Origin: Treponema_I sp045631425
Lineage (GTDB): Bacteria > Spirochaetota > Spirochaetia > Treponematales > Treponemataceae
Reading direction: 5' to 3'
Assembly: GCA_045631425.1 (NCBI GenBank)
Contig: JAZQUR010000031.1
Location: 1-19,763 of the forward strand
Length of the DNA: 19,763 nt
The first letter of the stretch is position 1. Each line of letters starts with the position of its first letter. The translations under genes and the position numbers were made by a program. The notes beneath the pieces were generated by a model. The model saw nothing but the letters and a program-made list of their open reading frames with translations, was not told where the DNA came from and did no database searches. Below are positions 1-7,900 of the stretch, piece by piece.

Positions 1-809
1 CTACGATCCGACTTGAAGTAGAACCTGTCATGATAGAACAAGTGCTCTACAAAAGTTTTTACAACGACATCGCTATGTTAATTGATAACAAGATTGTTAT
101 CCTCATTGAGCATCAGTCTACCATCAACGAAAACATGCCGTTTCGCATACTTGAGTACATCACACGCATTTACGAGAAAATCACTAAGTCGAAAAACAAA
201 TTCGGCAGAAAACTTATCCAACTTCCAATTCCAGAATTCTACGTTTTCTACAACGGCAAAGAAGACTTCCCAACAGAAAAAACGCTAAAACTCTCAGACG
301 CATTTTTGTCCCCCGACGAAAAACACGGCAAAATACTAGATTTTCCTCTTGAAATTACAGTAAAAGTTGTTAATATTAATGTTGATAAGGATAACGAAGT
401 CTTAAAACGCTGCGAGGTTTTAGAGCAATACTCTGAATTTGTAAATCTTGTTAGACATTTTATAACTATTGGAGTAGAAGACCCTTCCAAAACAGCCATC
501 GATGCCGCCATTAAAACCGACGTTTTAAGCGATTACCTAGAACGAAAAGACACCGAGGTAAGAAATATGATATTAACTGAATACGACTACGACACAGACA
601 TCGCTGTACAGCGCGAAGAAGCCTACGAAGAGGGTTTAAACAAGGGGATTGCACAAGGGATAAGTCAGGGCATTAGTCAAGGCGCTAAACAAACAAAAAT
701 TGAAACTACAAAGAATATGCTTGAAAATGGTATTTCAAAAGAAATAATTGCTAATTGTACAGGGCTAGCACTTGATGAGATAGAAAAACTCTTAACTAAG
801 ACAGAATAA
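1..809 (+). CDS. Rpn-family PD-(D/E)XK nuclease (RpnL), 5' end outside the window
   Basis: Recombination-promoting nuclease / 'transposase-like' PD-(D/E)XK family protein, by family a DNA endonuclease toxin acting in the cytoplasm. The frame is open from base 3 without a start (TIRLEVEPV precedes the Met at 30). It aligns with about residue 36 onward of the intact paralogue at 15681, so roughly 35 N-terminal residues lie upstream of the window; the Met at 30 is internal. The catalytic core is visible: YNDIAMLI supplies the Asp and LIEHQST the E-x-Q that replaces E-x-K in this family. A linker follows, then four-residue GxxQ repeats and a short helical tail with TGLALDEIEKL. Codon use is richer in GAC/TAC than in the second copy (GAT/TAT in the same EYDYDTD stretch), hinting at a different source. 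An internal start at 567 probably encodes a separate small protein. The family call is firm; activity is inferred. Confidence 0.88.
   Translation, partial: TIRLEVEPVMIEQVLYKSFYNDIAMLIDNKIVILIEHQSTINENMPFRILEYITRIYEKITKSKNKFGRKLIQLPIPEFYVFYNGKEDFPTEKTLKLSDAFLSPDEKHGKILDFPLEITVKVVNINVDKDNEVLKRCEVLEQYSEFVNLVRHFITIGVEDPSKTAIDAAIKTDVLSDYLERKDTEVRNMILTEYDYDTDIAVQREEAYEEGLNKGIAQGISQGISQGAKQTKIETTKNMLENGISKEIIANCTGLALDEIEKLLTKTE
555..566 (+). promoter_or_regulatory. Internal Shine-Dalgarno site of the intragenic RpnS start
   Basis: GAGGT at 555-559 lies 7 nt before an in-frame ATG at 567 inside the rpn gene. The same GAGGT-7-ATG layout recurs at 849-861 in the duplicated copy, and a stronger AAGGAGGT lies at 16344 in the second rpn locus. 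The site sits in codons for T-E-V-R-N-M or K-E-V-R-N-M. Confidence 0.6.
567..809 (+). CDS. Probable intragenic antitoxin RpnS (C-terminal 80 residues of the upstream rpn gene)
   Basis: This is an in-frame nested ORF starting at an internal ATG with a good ribosome binding site and sharing the rpn stop. In E. coli the C-terminal parts of Rpn proteins are made separately from internal starts and block the toxicity of the full-length nuclease; this ORF matches that arrangement in position, length and content. It contains the conserved EYDYDTDIAVQREEAYEEG segment, then five four-residue units GLNK-GIAQ-GISQ-GISQ-GAKQ, then a tail with two predicted short helices around TGLALDEIEKL. Four-residue repeats of varying number are a known trait of RpnS. 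Separate translation is inferred from the sequence only. Confidence 0.55.
   Translation: MILTEYDYDTDIAVQREEAYEEGLNKGIAQGISQGISQGAKQTKIETTKNMLENGISKEIIANCTGLALDEIEKLLTKTE
645..692 (+). repeat. Four 12-bp units encoding GIxQ repeats
   Basis: Four consecutive 12-bp units encode GIAQ, GISQ, GISQ and GAKQ, preceded by a weaker GLNK unit. The same block recurs at 939-986 in the downstream copy. Such four-residue repeats lie in the dimerisation helix of E. coli RpnS and vary in number between strains. Confidence 0.85.
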
Positions 810-860
810 ACAGGCATTTTAAAAGACTATCTACAACGAAAAGCCACCGAGGTACGAAAT

Positions 861-1103
861 ATGATATTAACTGAATACGACTACGACACAGACATCGCTG
901 TACAGCGCGAAGAAGCCTACGAAGAGGGATTAAACAAGGGGATTGCACAAGGGATAAGTCAAGGCATTAGTCAAGGTGCTAAACAAAAAGCTATCGAAAC
1001 TGCTAAAAAGATGCTTTGTGATAAACTTTCTGTCGAAACTGTTTCGAAGTATACTGGACTTTCTCTTGAAACCATAGAGCAACTTACAAAGCAACTGAGA
1101 TAA
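861..1103 (+). CDS. Free-standing RpnS-like small protein (putative orphan or alternative antitoxin)
   Basis: This 80-codon ORF has its own GAGGT (849-853) 7 nt before the ATG, lying 51 nt after the rpn stop. Residues 1-42 are identical to the internal RpnS of the upstream gene, including the repeats GLNK-GIAQ-GISQ-GISQ-GAKQ. The tail differs completely in detail but keeps the pattern (IETAKKML, then TGLSLETIEQL). The 51 nt before the ATG are still a readable relic of the longer rpn frame (TGILKDYLQRKATEVRN), in frame with the upstream gene but separated from it by TAA, so no nuclease core is attached. With no room for its own promoter it is probably co-transcribed with rpn. It could be a functional stand-alone inhibitor or the relic of a lost second rpn gene. 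The silent-only changes in the core favour a protein still under selection, but three changes are few. Confidence 0.6.
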   Translation: MILTEYDYDTDIAVQREEAYEEGLNKGIAQGISQGISQGAKQKAIETAKKMLCDKLSVETVSKYTGLSLETIEQLTKQLR

Positions 1104-1276
1104 GAAATATTATATCAGAAAATTTTACTGTTTAAGATTCTCACTATAAAACATTTTTATCAATTTAAACTGCCAAAATTTGAACAGCCTCTTTTTTAAG
1201 GGATATCATAAGTCTAACGTTTTAAACACGGATAACAAAAAAAAACAAACAGCTTATAAAATCCCTTAACTTATTT

Positions 1277-2506
1277 TTACCTTTCACCCCTTTCCAAAAA
1301 GTGAATCCCTCGAATGATTTTTAGCCCGTCAAACCAAGTGTGAAAAGCAGCTTCAAAACGCTTTGGAGATTTTCCGTAGTTTTTTTTCATCTTGGCAAAG
1401 TTCTCTAAAAATTTTTCATCTTCCAAAAAGTCCTTTAGCTTTGTAAATTCGGGATTTTTTCCTGCAAAAAACTTTTTAAACTCATCATAAATCCACTCAT
1501 CATAATAGGGATAAGAGATTTTTTCTAAGATTTTATCAATCTCACAACTTTGAGACATATTTTTTGCATCTTCTACCAATTCATTTATTCTAGAACCTGT
1601 GCCAAACAAAACCCTGTCAGAAATCCTACTGGAAGGAAAAACTGATGTATTTAGCATTGTGGTTTTTAGAGTTTTTCCATCTGCGATTTTAAGCTTTATC
1701 AAACTTTGTAAAAAATAAAAATCTTCTCCCGCAACTTTTAAGTTCATTCCGTTTACAGCACAATAGGCGTAATTACTAGAAACCAAAGTTGGTCCTAAAG
1801 CCACAGGATAAAAAGGCGTTCCACAATCTTCCAATTTTTTACTGTGAAATTTCAAAAATCCTTCGTAAGAATCTATTGCTTTTTGTAAAAACTGATTTTC
1901 AGCCTTTTGATGAAAAAAATCCGTTACTGCAAAAAGTTCCCCTTTATTTTCCACATCCTCTAAAAATTGATACAAAGTTTCTACGTAATTTTTTGCGACT
2001 AAGGTATCTCCGTCAAGACAGGCTAAAATCTTACAATTCAAAAAGATAGCGTAATCCATTCCCAATTTTCGAGCATAACCAACACCTTGTTTTTCTGGCA
2101 AAAATCCCATTGGTGGATTTAAGTTAATGGTGAAAAAGTCTAAGCCATGGTATTTTTGTTGATTTTTAGCATCTTCTAGTGCTTCAATAAGTTTCTCATT
2201 GTTTTCTATGACTTTTGGATTATCATTTTCTAAAGCGTTTACCACAGAAATCACTAAAATTTTTTCTTTTTCACAAGACGATTTTTCACAAAAAGAAGTT
2301 TCACAAAAAGAAAGCCAAGATTGATTTAATGATTCTAGCGTACTAAAAAAATCTGGAAACTCGTTTTTTATGGGAATAATTACAGAAATCTGGTGCTGAT
2401 TCACAAGGGAAGAATACAATTCTGAAAGACGGCCAGAATTGTATTCTTCTTTCAGCAAAGACCGCTTTGTTAAATAAATGTGTCTGTTATCTTTTTGATT
2501 TCCCAT
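1277..2506 (-). CDS. Family 2 (GT-A) glycosyltransferase
   Basis: Putative glycosyltransferase that transfers a sugar from a nucleotide-sugar donor; the acceptor is unknown. The fold is recognisable: the strand ISVIIPIKNE at about residues 40-49, GVGYARKLGMDYA at 141-153, the metal-binding DxD motif LACLDGDT (DGD at 165-167), and a later VAGEDFYFLQ (about 258-267) in the place of the catalytic acidic residue. It has 409 residues with no signal peptide or membrane helix, so it is probably cytosolic. It is the last gene of a run: its ATG lies 3 nt after the miaA stop, with an AGG just upstream, so it is likely co-transcribed and co-translated with miaA. Residues 66-80 are three copies of a five-residue unit ending in C-E-T/K, an odd insertion between the first two core strands. 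A specific sugar or product cannot be read from the sequence. Confidence 0.82.
   Translation of the reverse strand: MGNQKDNRHIYLTKRSLLKEEYNSGRLSELYSSLVNQHQISVIIPIKNEFPDFFSTLESLNQSWLSFCETSFCEKSSCEKEKILVISVVNALENDNPKVIENNEKLIEALEDAKNQQKYHGLDFFTINLNPPMGFLPEKQGVGYARKLGMDYAIFLNCKILACLDGDTLVAKNYVETLYQFLEDVENKGELFAVTDFFHQKAENQFLQKAIDSYEGFLKFHSKKLEDCGTPFYPVALGPTLVSSNYAYCAVNGMNLKVAGEDFYFLQSLIKLKIADGKTLKTTMLNTSVFPSSRISDRVLFGTGSRINELVEDAKNMSQSCEIDKILEKISYPYYDEWIYDEFKKFFAGKNPEFTKLKDFLEDEKFLENFAKMKKNYGKSPKRFEAAFHTWFDGLKIIRGIHFLERGER
2267..2311 (-). repeat. Three 15-bp tandem units inside the glycosyltransferase gene
   Basis: TCACAA recurs at 2271, 2286 and 2301 with an exact 15-bp period. The units encode SFCET, SFCEK and SSCEK (residues 66-80). 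The period keeps the frame, so unit number could vary without breaking the gene. Confidence 0.7.
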
Positions 2507-2509
2507 TTT

Positions 2510-3493
2510 TTAGCCTAAAATTAACTGAATAGCTTTTTCTAGCCGCCAAGCCACAGTTCGAGCTTCTTCTGTGCCATCAAATGGTAACCAGTTGATTTTT
2601 ACGCCCTGCTTTTCCATGCGACGAAACCAAGTTTCTTGACGTTTTGCAAATTGTCCGATAGCAATGTAAAGTTTTGAAATCAATTCTTCTTTTGAAGGGA
2701 TTTTGCCTTCAAGATATTCAGATACAAAGCGATATTCAAGCCCAAGACGTTCCAAGCGGTCATAACCAATTCCCATGGCGTTTAGTTTTTCCACTTCTGG
2801 AATAAGGCCTTCATCCACACGGGCTCCAAGACGTCTTTTTATGTTACTTCGCAAAATATCCCGAGGAAAAGTTGTCCCAATGATAAATGGCCGAATATCA
2901 GGACGTGGTGGCATTCTGTTGGTCTTTGGGATTTCCTGATTATTTTGCTGGAAAACTTCGATTTCGATAGCACGCAAAAGTCTGTGGCGATCTTCTGTAT
3001 CAGTTTTGTTGTGGAGTTTACCATTTTTTAGTTTTAATAAAATTTCTGTAAGCTCAGCCTCAGATTTTCCGCTAAGTTCTGTTCGAAGCTCTTCGTTGCA
3101 AGGCACTTCTATTAAATCCAAGCCCTGAACCACCGACTGAAGATACATTCCAGTGCCACCACAAAAAACTGGCACTTTTTTTCTAGCCAAAATCTCTGGG
3201 AAAACTTTATAAACTTCCGCTTGATAGTCAAAAACTGAATATTCAGTTGGAAGTTCTGTCACATCAATTAGATGATAAGGAATTGGCTCTCCATTAATTG
3301 TGTATTCACACAAATCTTTTCCAGAACCAATATCCAAATATTTGTAAACTTGGCGAGAATCAACAGATATAACTTCCCCATCAAATTCCTTTGCGAGAGC
3401 TACTGCTAGTGGAGTTTTTCCCACAGCAGTTGGCCCTAAAACACAAATACAGTTATAATCCGCTGGTAAAGTTAGTTTTTCTGTTGAACTCAT
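2510..3493 (-). CDS. miaA: tRNA dimethylallyltransferase MiaA
   Basis: Transfers the dimethylallyl group from DMAPP to N6 of A37 in tRNAs that read codons starting with U; it acts in the cytosol. Seen: the P-loop GPTAVGKT (residues 20-27), ISVDSRQVYKYLDIGSGK (42-59) with the catalytic Asp, FCGGTGMYLQ, and the C-terminal FAKRQETWFRR that contacts the tRNA. I chose the ATG at 3493 because AGGA precedes it by 6 nt and the product (327 residues) has the usual MiaA length; a longer frame from 3541 would overlap the upstream methyltransferase gene and has no family similarity at its front. The gene lies 25 nt after the rlmI-like gene and 3 nt before the glycosyltransferase gene. Its substrate DMAPP comes from the IspH pathway, also encoded in this window. 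Confidence 0.96.
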   Translation of the reverse strand: MSSTEKLTLPADYNCICVLGPTAVGKTPLAVALAKEFDGEVISVDSRQVYKYLDIGSGKDLCEYTINGEPIPYHLIDVTELPTEYSVFDYQAEVYKVFPEILARKKVPVFCGGTGMYLQSVVQGLDLIEVPCNEELRTELSGKSEAELTEILLKLKNGKLHNKTDTEDRHRLLRAIEIEVFQQNNQEIPKTNRMPPRPDIRPFIIGTTFPRDILRSNIKRRLGARVDEGLIPEVEKLNAMGIGYDRLERLGLEYRFVSEYLEGKIPSKEELISKLYIAIGQFAKRQETWFRRMEKQGVKINWLPFDGTEEARTVAWRLEKAIQLILG

Positions 3494-3518
3494 ATTATTT
3501 CCTATTGTAAAGCCGAAA

Positions 3519-4769
3519 TTACATAACGCGCAAAATTGCACATTTTAGATATTCTGATTTTGGATAACCCACCAAAACAGGATGATCTGGCCCTGCTCCA
3601 CGTTTTTCCAAAATCTGAATAGTTTTGTGAGCGTCTTCTGCTGCGTTTTGAATCATGCTGTAGAAAGTGTTTGTATCAAAAAAGTGAGAACATGAACAAG
3701 TTACCAAGATTCCACCTGGTTTTAAGATTTTCAAAGCTCGAAGATTGATTTCTTTGTATCCACCGTAGGCTTTTTGCACCATTTTTGCACTTTTTGTAAA
3801 AGCTGGTGGGTCAAGAATTATCATATCAAAAGTTTTTCCAGTTTGTTCGTATTCACGAAGCAAATCAAAAACGTCAGCACAAACAGCAGTAACAGTTTTT
3901 TGTTGATTATTTATTTTTATGTTGTTGTTTACAGTTTCCACAGCTTCTGGGCTAATATCTACCGCTGTAACTTCTTTTGCTCCTGCCAATGCACAGTTTA
4001 GCGCAAATGCACCTGTGTGAGTAAAAGTGTCTAGAACGCTTTTCCCCTTAGCAAAAGCACTTACAATTTTTCTGTTGAATTTTTGGTCTAGGAAATATCC
4101 AGTTTTTTGACCTTTTTCCAAATCCACAGTTAGTAAAACACCGTTTTCTTTTATGGTGATAACAGGATTATGCTCAGCTCCAATCCAGCCTGTTTTTTCT
4201 TCCAAGCCTTCTTTTTCCCGAACAGAGGCGTCACTTCTTTCATAAATCCCAAAAGGATGACAAACTTCTGTTAGAGCTTCAATAATCAAATCTCGATATT
4301 TTTCTGTACAAAGTGCCAAAAACTGAACGCACAAAAACACACGAGATTCTGTGTCACAGTAGCGTTCAACAGTTAAACCTGGCAAAAAGTCTGCTTCATC
4401 AAAAACTAAGCGATAAGAATCCTGTTTAGCATAATATGGATAACGAATTGCCAAAGCATTTTCTATGCGATTTTTGAAAAACTCATAATCAAACTCTTCC
4501 CCACGATTTCTGCTCATAATTCGCACAGTGATTTTTGACTTTTTGTTAAAAATACCAGTTCCAAGATAAAGCCCAGATTTTGAAAGAACCTCTACAACAG
4601 AACCGTCTTCAAGTTTTGTATTTTCTAACTTTTCCTGAGATGATTGATGGGCTCCTGTTTCTGTAAGCCATTCACGTTTTACGTTTTCAATTTCGTTATC
4701 AAAAACCCAAGGAAAACCTTGTTTAATTTCTTTTTCTTCTTTTGCTTTTAAAAATATTTTTGATGTCAT
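3519..4769 (-). CDS. rlmI: RlmI-like 23S rRNA (cytosine-5) methyltransferase, PUA + SAM domain
   Basis: SAM-dependent rRNA methyltransferase of the RlmI/YccW type; E. coli RlmI makes m5C1962 in 23S rRNA. The N-terminal PUA-like domain starts with KIFLKAKEEKEIKQGFPWVF. Motif I is FTHTGAFALNCALAGAKE, followed by the SAM-ribose Asp in AVDIS (about D271). The catalytic-loop motif is ILDPPAFTKS (DPPAF at about 320-324), and the late motif is VTCSCSHFF (about 356-364). The 416-residue length fits the family (about 396 in E. coli). I chose the ATG at 4769: a purine-rich AGGAAAAGA lies upstream and the PUA domain begins there, while the longer frame to 4880 would run through the hairpin region. It is first in the run with miaA and the glycosyltransferase. 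The family is firm; the exact target base is inferred. Confidence 0.9.
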   Translation of the reverse strand: MTSKIFLKAKEEKEIKQGFPWVFDNEIENVKREWLTETGAHQSSQEKLENTKLEDGSVVEVLSKSGLYLGTGIFNKKSKITVRIMSRNRGEEFDYEFFKNRIENALAIRYPYYAKQDSYRLVFDEADFLPGLTVERYCDTESRVFLCVQFLALCTEKYRDLIIEALTEVCHPFGIYERSDASVREKEGLEEKTGWIGAEHNPVITIKENGVLLTVDLEKGQKTGYFLDQKFNRKIVSAFAKGKSVLDTFTHTGAFALNCALAGAKEVTAVDISPEAVETVNNNIKINNQQKTVTAVCADVFDLLREYEQTGKTFDMIILDPPAFTKSAKMVQKAYGGYKEINLRALKILKPGGILVTCSCSHFFDTNTFYSMIQNAAEDAHKTIQILEKRGAGPDHPVLVGYPKSEYLKCAILRVM

Positions 4770-4784
4770 GTCTTTTCTTTTCCT

Positions 4785-4829
4785 AAAAAAAAGTTTATGA
4801 GGAAGTTTCAACTTCCGATTAAACTTTTT
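4785..4829 (-). terminator. Two-part hairpin with a T8 tract, terminator or attenuator
   Basis: Outer stem 4788-4797 pairs perfectly with 4820-4829 (10 bp). Inside a 3x3 internal loop is a 6-bp GGAAGT/ACTTCC stem with a 4-nt loop (4801-4816). On the minus strand eight T follow. It would end the cyclase transcript arriving from 4945. The T tract abuts the AGGA of the methyltransferase gene, so it could also act as an attenuator in that gene's leader. Confidence 0.6.
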
Positions 4830-4846
4830 ACGCTGTTTCGCAACAA
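4818..4846 (-). promoter_or_regulatory. Candidate promoter for rlmI-miaA-glycosyltransferase inside the terminator hairpin
   Basis: On the minus strand TTGTTG (about 4841-4846) and TTTAAT (4818-4823, 5 of 6 consensus) are 17 nt apart. Transcription would begin near 4811, so the mRNA would carry only the small inner hairpin and escape termination. The -35 box is poor, so this is a weak candidate. Confidence 0.25.
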
Positions 4847-4859
4847 AGTGAGAAACAGC
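4832..4859. repeat. Inverted repeat GCTGTTTC/GAAACAGC (hairpin 2)
   Basis: Perfect 8-bp arms at 4832-4839 and 4852-4859 with a 12-nt loop. It is the second of four consecutive hairpins between the cyclase and methyltransferase genes. Confidence 0.7.
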
Positions 4860-4869
4860 CTTTAATTTG

Positions 4870-4890
4870 AAAGTTTGCAACGCAAACTTT
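4870..4890. repeat. Inverted repeat AAAGTTTGC/GCAAACTTT (hairpin 3)
   Basis: Perfect 9-bp arms at 4870-4878 and 4882-4890 with a 3-nt loop (AAC). No T tract follows in either direction, so it is not a standard terminator. It could be an operator-like palindrome or an mRNA 3' end stabiliser. Confidence 0.75.
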
Positions 4891-4893
4891 AGA

Positions 4894-4932
4894 GAAATAT
4901 GCTTCGACGCTATTTCAGGAGAAGCTTATTTC
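4894..4932. repeat. Inverted repeat with 12-bp arms, one mismatch (hairpin 4)
   Basis: GAAATATGCTTC (4894-4905) pairs with GAAGCTTATTTC (4921-4932) with one mismatch and a 15-nt loop. It lies 12 nt beyond the cyclase stop codon on the minus strand. Confidence 0.65.
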
Positions 4933-4944
4933 TTTTCCTATGTT

Positions 4945-7900
4945 TTATTTTTGTACAGTGTAAACTGTCATTACACCTTTGCCTTTTACTTCAAATTCAC
5001 GTACAGTTTCAATGGTGATTTTATCCCCACAAGCCTCTTTTACATTTTCAGTTATGAGGATTTCCCCTTTTGGACAAAGAGCTTCCATACGACTTGCTAC
5101 GTTTACAGTGTCGCCCCACAAATCGTAGATAAACTTTGTTTTTCCGATAACACCAGCCACAACAGGTCCACAGTTGATGCCCACACGGATTTCCAAAGGT
5201 CGTTTTGCAGTCTGATTATAAAGTTCCAAATCTTTGTACATCTGTTTTGCAAACTGAACAATTTTTATTGCATAAGACTGATTTTGAGTTGGCAGCCCAC
5301 AAACTGCCATGTAAGCATCCCCAATTGTTTTAATTTTCTCGATTCCAAGGATTTTAGCACTTTCATCAAATCGAGAAAATAAAGTATTCAAAGATTCAAC
5401 GATTTCTTCCGCAGACACGCTATCAGCAAGTTCTGTAAAGTTTACAATATCAGCAAAAAGCACAGAAACATTGTCAAAACGATCCGCAATAGTTTTGTTC
5501 ATATTGTTTTTCAATCGCTGAGCAATTGGTTCTGGCAAAATATTTTTTAGCAATCTGTCAGAGTTATCTTTTTCTATTTCCAAGTCGATTGTCTTGATTT
5601 GAACCATTGTTTCAAGGCGAAGTTGCTCGGCCATCAAGTGATTTTCTCTAACTCGAATAAAAAGCACCAAAAGCAAAACAAGCAACACAGTGATAATAAT
5701 CCAGAACCAAGCAGTTTGATAATAAAATGGTAACTGTTGGATTTCGATTTTTGCAGGAGTTTCACACCACAATCCATCACTATTTGAAGCCATTACAGAA
5801 AATACATAAGTTCCTGGTGAAAGGTTTGTGTAAGAAACGCTTCTGTCTGATGTTATGGCTGAATATTCTTCTTCAAATCCAATTAATTGATATTTAAAGC
5901 GCACCATTTCTGATGAAATAAAACTTAAACCTGTGTATTTTATGTCGATACGTTTTGTTCCAGCTGGAATTATCACTAAACCCACATCTGAAGAATGAGT
6001 TCTATCATCAATTTTGATTTTTTCAATGTGAACTAGTGGCAATGTACTATTGGATTTTACTTTTACAGGGTCGTAAACAGCACAGCCGTCAATCAATGTA
6101 AACCAAATCCGTCCAAGTGAGTCAATCATACTAAGGGATGTTGAGTTTATCCCCCCAGAAGGAAGTCCGTCATTTTGATTGAAAAACTTAGGATCAATGG
6201 AATCAATTTTTCCGAGAGCCAAATCGTTCATATCTTCAAGGCTTACTGTAGAAATTCCCTTATTACTTGTCATCCAAACTGTATTTGTATAGTCAATTAG
6301 AATTTGGAAAACAGAATCAACTCTAAGTCCGTTTGCTGACACGTAGTTGAAAAACTTTTCACCATCAAATCGGCTAATTCCAGTTCCAGTTGTAATCCAA
6401 TAAATGCCATCATCCTCAAAAATCTTGAAGATAACGTTTCCTACCAAACCATCTTCATCAGATGTATATGATTTTATAACTTTTTCATTACGGATAATAT
6501 TAATTCCGCCACCGTCTGTTCCAACCCAAATATCACCATTTGAATCTTCATACAAACACATGATGTAGTCGTTGTTTAAGCCATCTGCTCTAAAATAGTT
6601 TTTTATATTCCCATCTGGATAAATAATGGAAAGACCAGTTGTTGTTCCAACCCAAAGATTTCCATTTTTATCTTCGATACAAACGCGAACTTTGTCACCA
6701 GCTAGTCCGTTTTCAGTAGTCCAGTTTTGGATTCCATCTTTTGAGTAACGGACTTGCCCTCTTGATGAATAGCAACTTATCAAAATGTCGCCGTTTTTTG
6801 CAATTCCTGTATGTCGTACACGAAGTCCTTTACAAAAATCTGTTAGCTCATTTTCCAATGTTTCATTTTTGCTATAACATAAAAGTCCGCTATCAGTTCC
6901 AACCCAAACTAAGCCTGTTAAGTCTTCTGCAACGGCGTTTACTGCAGTAGGCAAATTGATTGTTCTAAATTTACCCATGCTCATTTTTTCGATACCGCCC
7001 TTGTCTGTAGCAATCCAGATATTTCCTTCTCGGTCTTCGATAATTCTTTTTACGCTATTGCTTGTTAAACCGTCAGCTTCTCTATAATAATACCATTTAT
7101 AATCTTTATAAAGAATTACACCATCTTCTGTACCAAACCACATAGAGTTAGACTTATCTTTGTAAATGCAGTTTACGCTATAGTTTGTTAAACCATTATT
7201 CGCGTCAAAAACTTCTGCCTCCCCATCTTCAATTCGGATAGCACCATTTTCTCCAAGTGCAAACCATAAAGCACCATTAGCATCTTGAGAAACGTAGTTT
7301 ACTAAAAGGTCTCCAAATTTGTCTAAGCCATAATATTTGTGAAATTTTCCTGCGGTGTAATAATAAACTCCACCTGGTTTAGATGTGTTAAGCCATATAC
7401 GTCCGGCTGTATCACAATATAAACTTACTGCTACATCTTGATCCCCATCAAACTGTTCTAGTCCTACAGGATGCACAAATCCTTTTTCCTCAGAATAATA
7501 AACTGTTCCAGAAGCAGTACCAATCCAAATATTTCCGTATCTATCCTCTGTAATTGCACGAATAGAGTTACTTGGAAGGCCATCTTTTACTGTAAACATT
7601 GTTACTTTTTCTTTTTCGATTCGAGCAAGACCACCATCATTTGAACCTACCCAAAGAACACTTTTAGAATCTTCAAAAATCGCACGAGCAGAAATACAAT
7701 CAAAATTGTCCAAGGTGTTTTTATTTAAAGTTGTAAAATCAAAACCATCATAGCGAACAAGACCATCATAAGTACCAATATAGATATATCCATCTTTTGT
7801 CTGAATAATATCGTTTATGGTATTTCCTGCAAGACCATCTTTTGTAGTCCAAACGCTACTTACATAGTCAGATGGAAAAATTTGCGAATAAACAAATTGC

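Larger units (their letters stand above)
516..1103 (+). repeat. Tandem direct repeat of the rpn 3' end, 294-bp offset (516-809 and 810-1103)
   Basis: The last 98 codons of rpn, counted to the stop, recur immediately after it at an exact offset of 294 bp with no indels, so both stop codons are also 294 bp apart. Divergence is mosaic: about 10 differences in the first 51 nt (516-566 against 810-860), only 3 in the next 126 nt (567-692 against 861-986), and roughly half the bases different in the last 117 nt. The three core changes are all at third codon positions and silent. Confidence 0.9.

Noticed and set aside
645..986. Short regular repeats as a possible CRISPR array
   Set aside because: They are 12-bp in-frame coding units without spacers and encode the GIxQ repeats of RpnS.
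1196..1269. 9-bp inverted repeat TTAAGGGAT/ATCCCTTAA flanking 56 bp downstream of the rpn copy
   Set aside because: Could be insertion-element ends or a long hairpin, but the arms are short and AT-rich, there is no target-site duplication, and nothing recognisable lies between. The 1104-1276 gap holds no gene I can support.
3494..3541. Longer miaA start (MQFCALCNF...)
   Set aside because: Overlaps the upstream gene, and the extra residues do not resemble MiaA; the ATG at 3493 has AGGA at good spacing.
4867..5382. 171-codon plus-strand frame over the hairpins and cyclase 3' end
   Set aside because: Antisense to the highly conserved cyclase catalytic domain, Cys/Phe/Tyr-rich, and no family resemblance.
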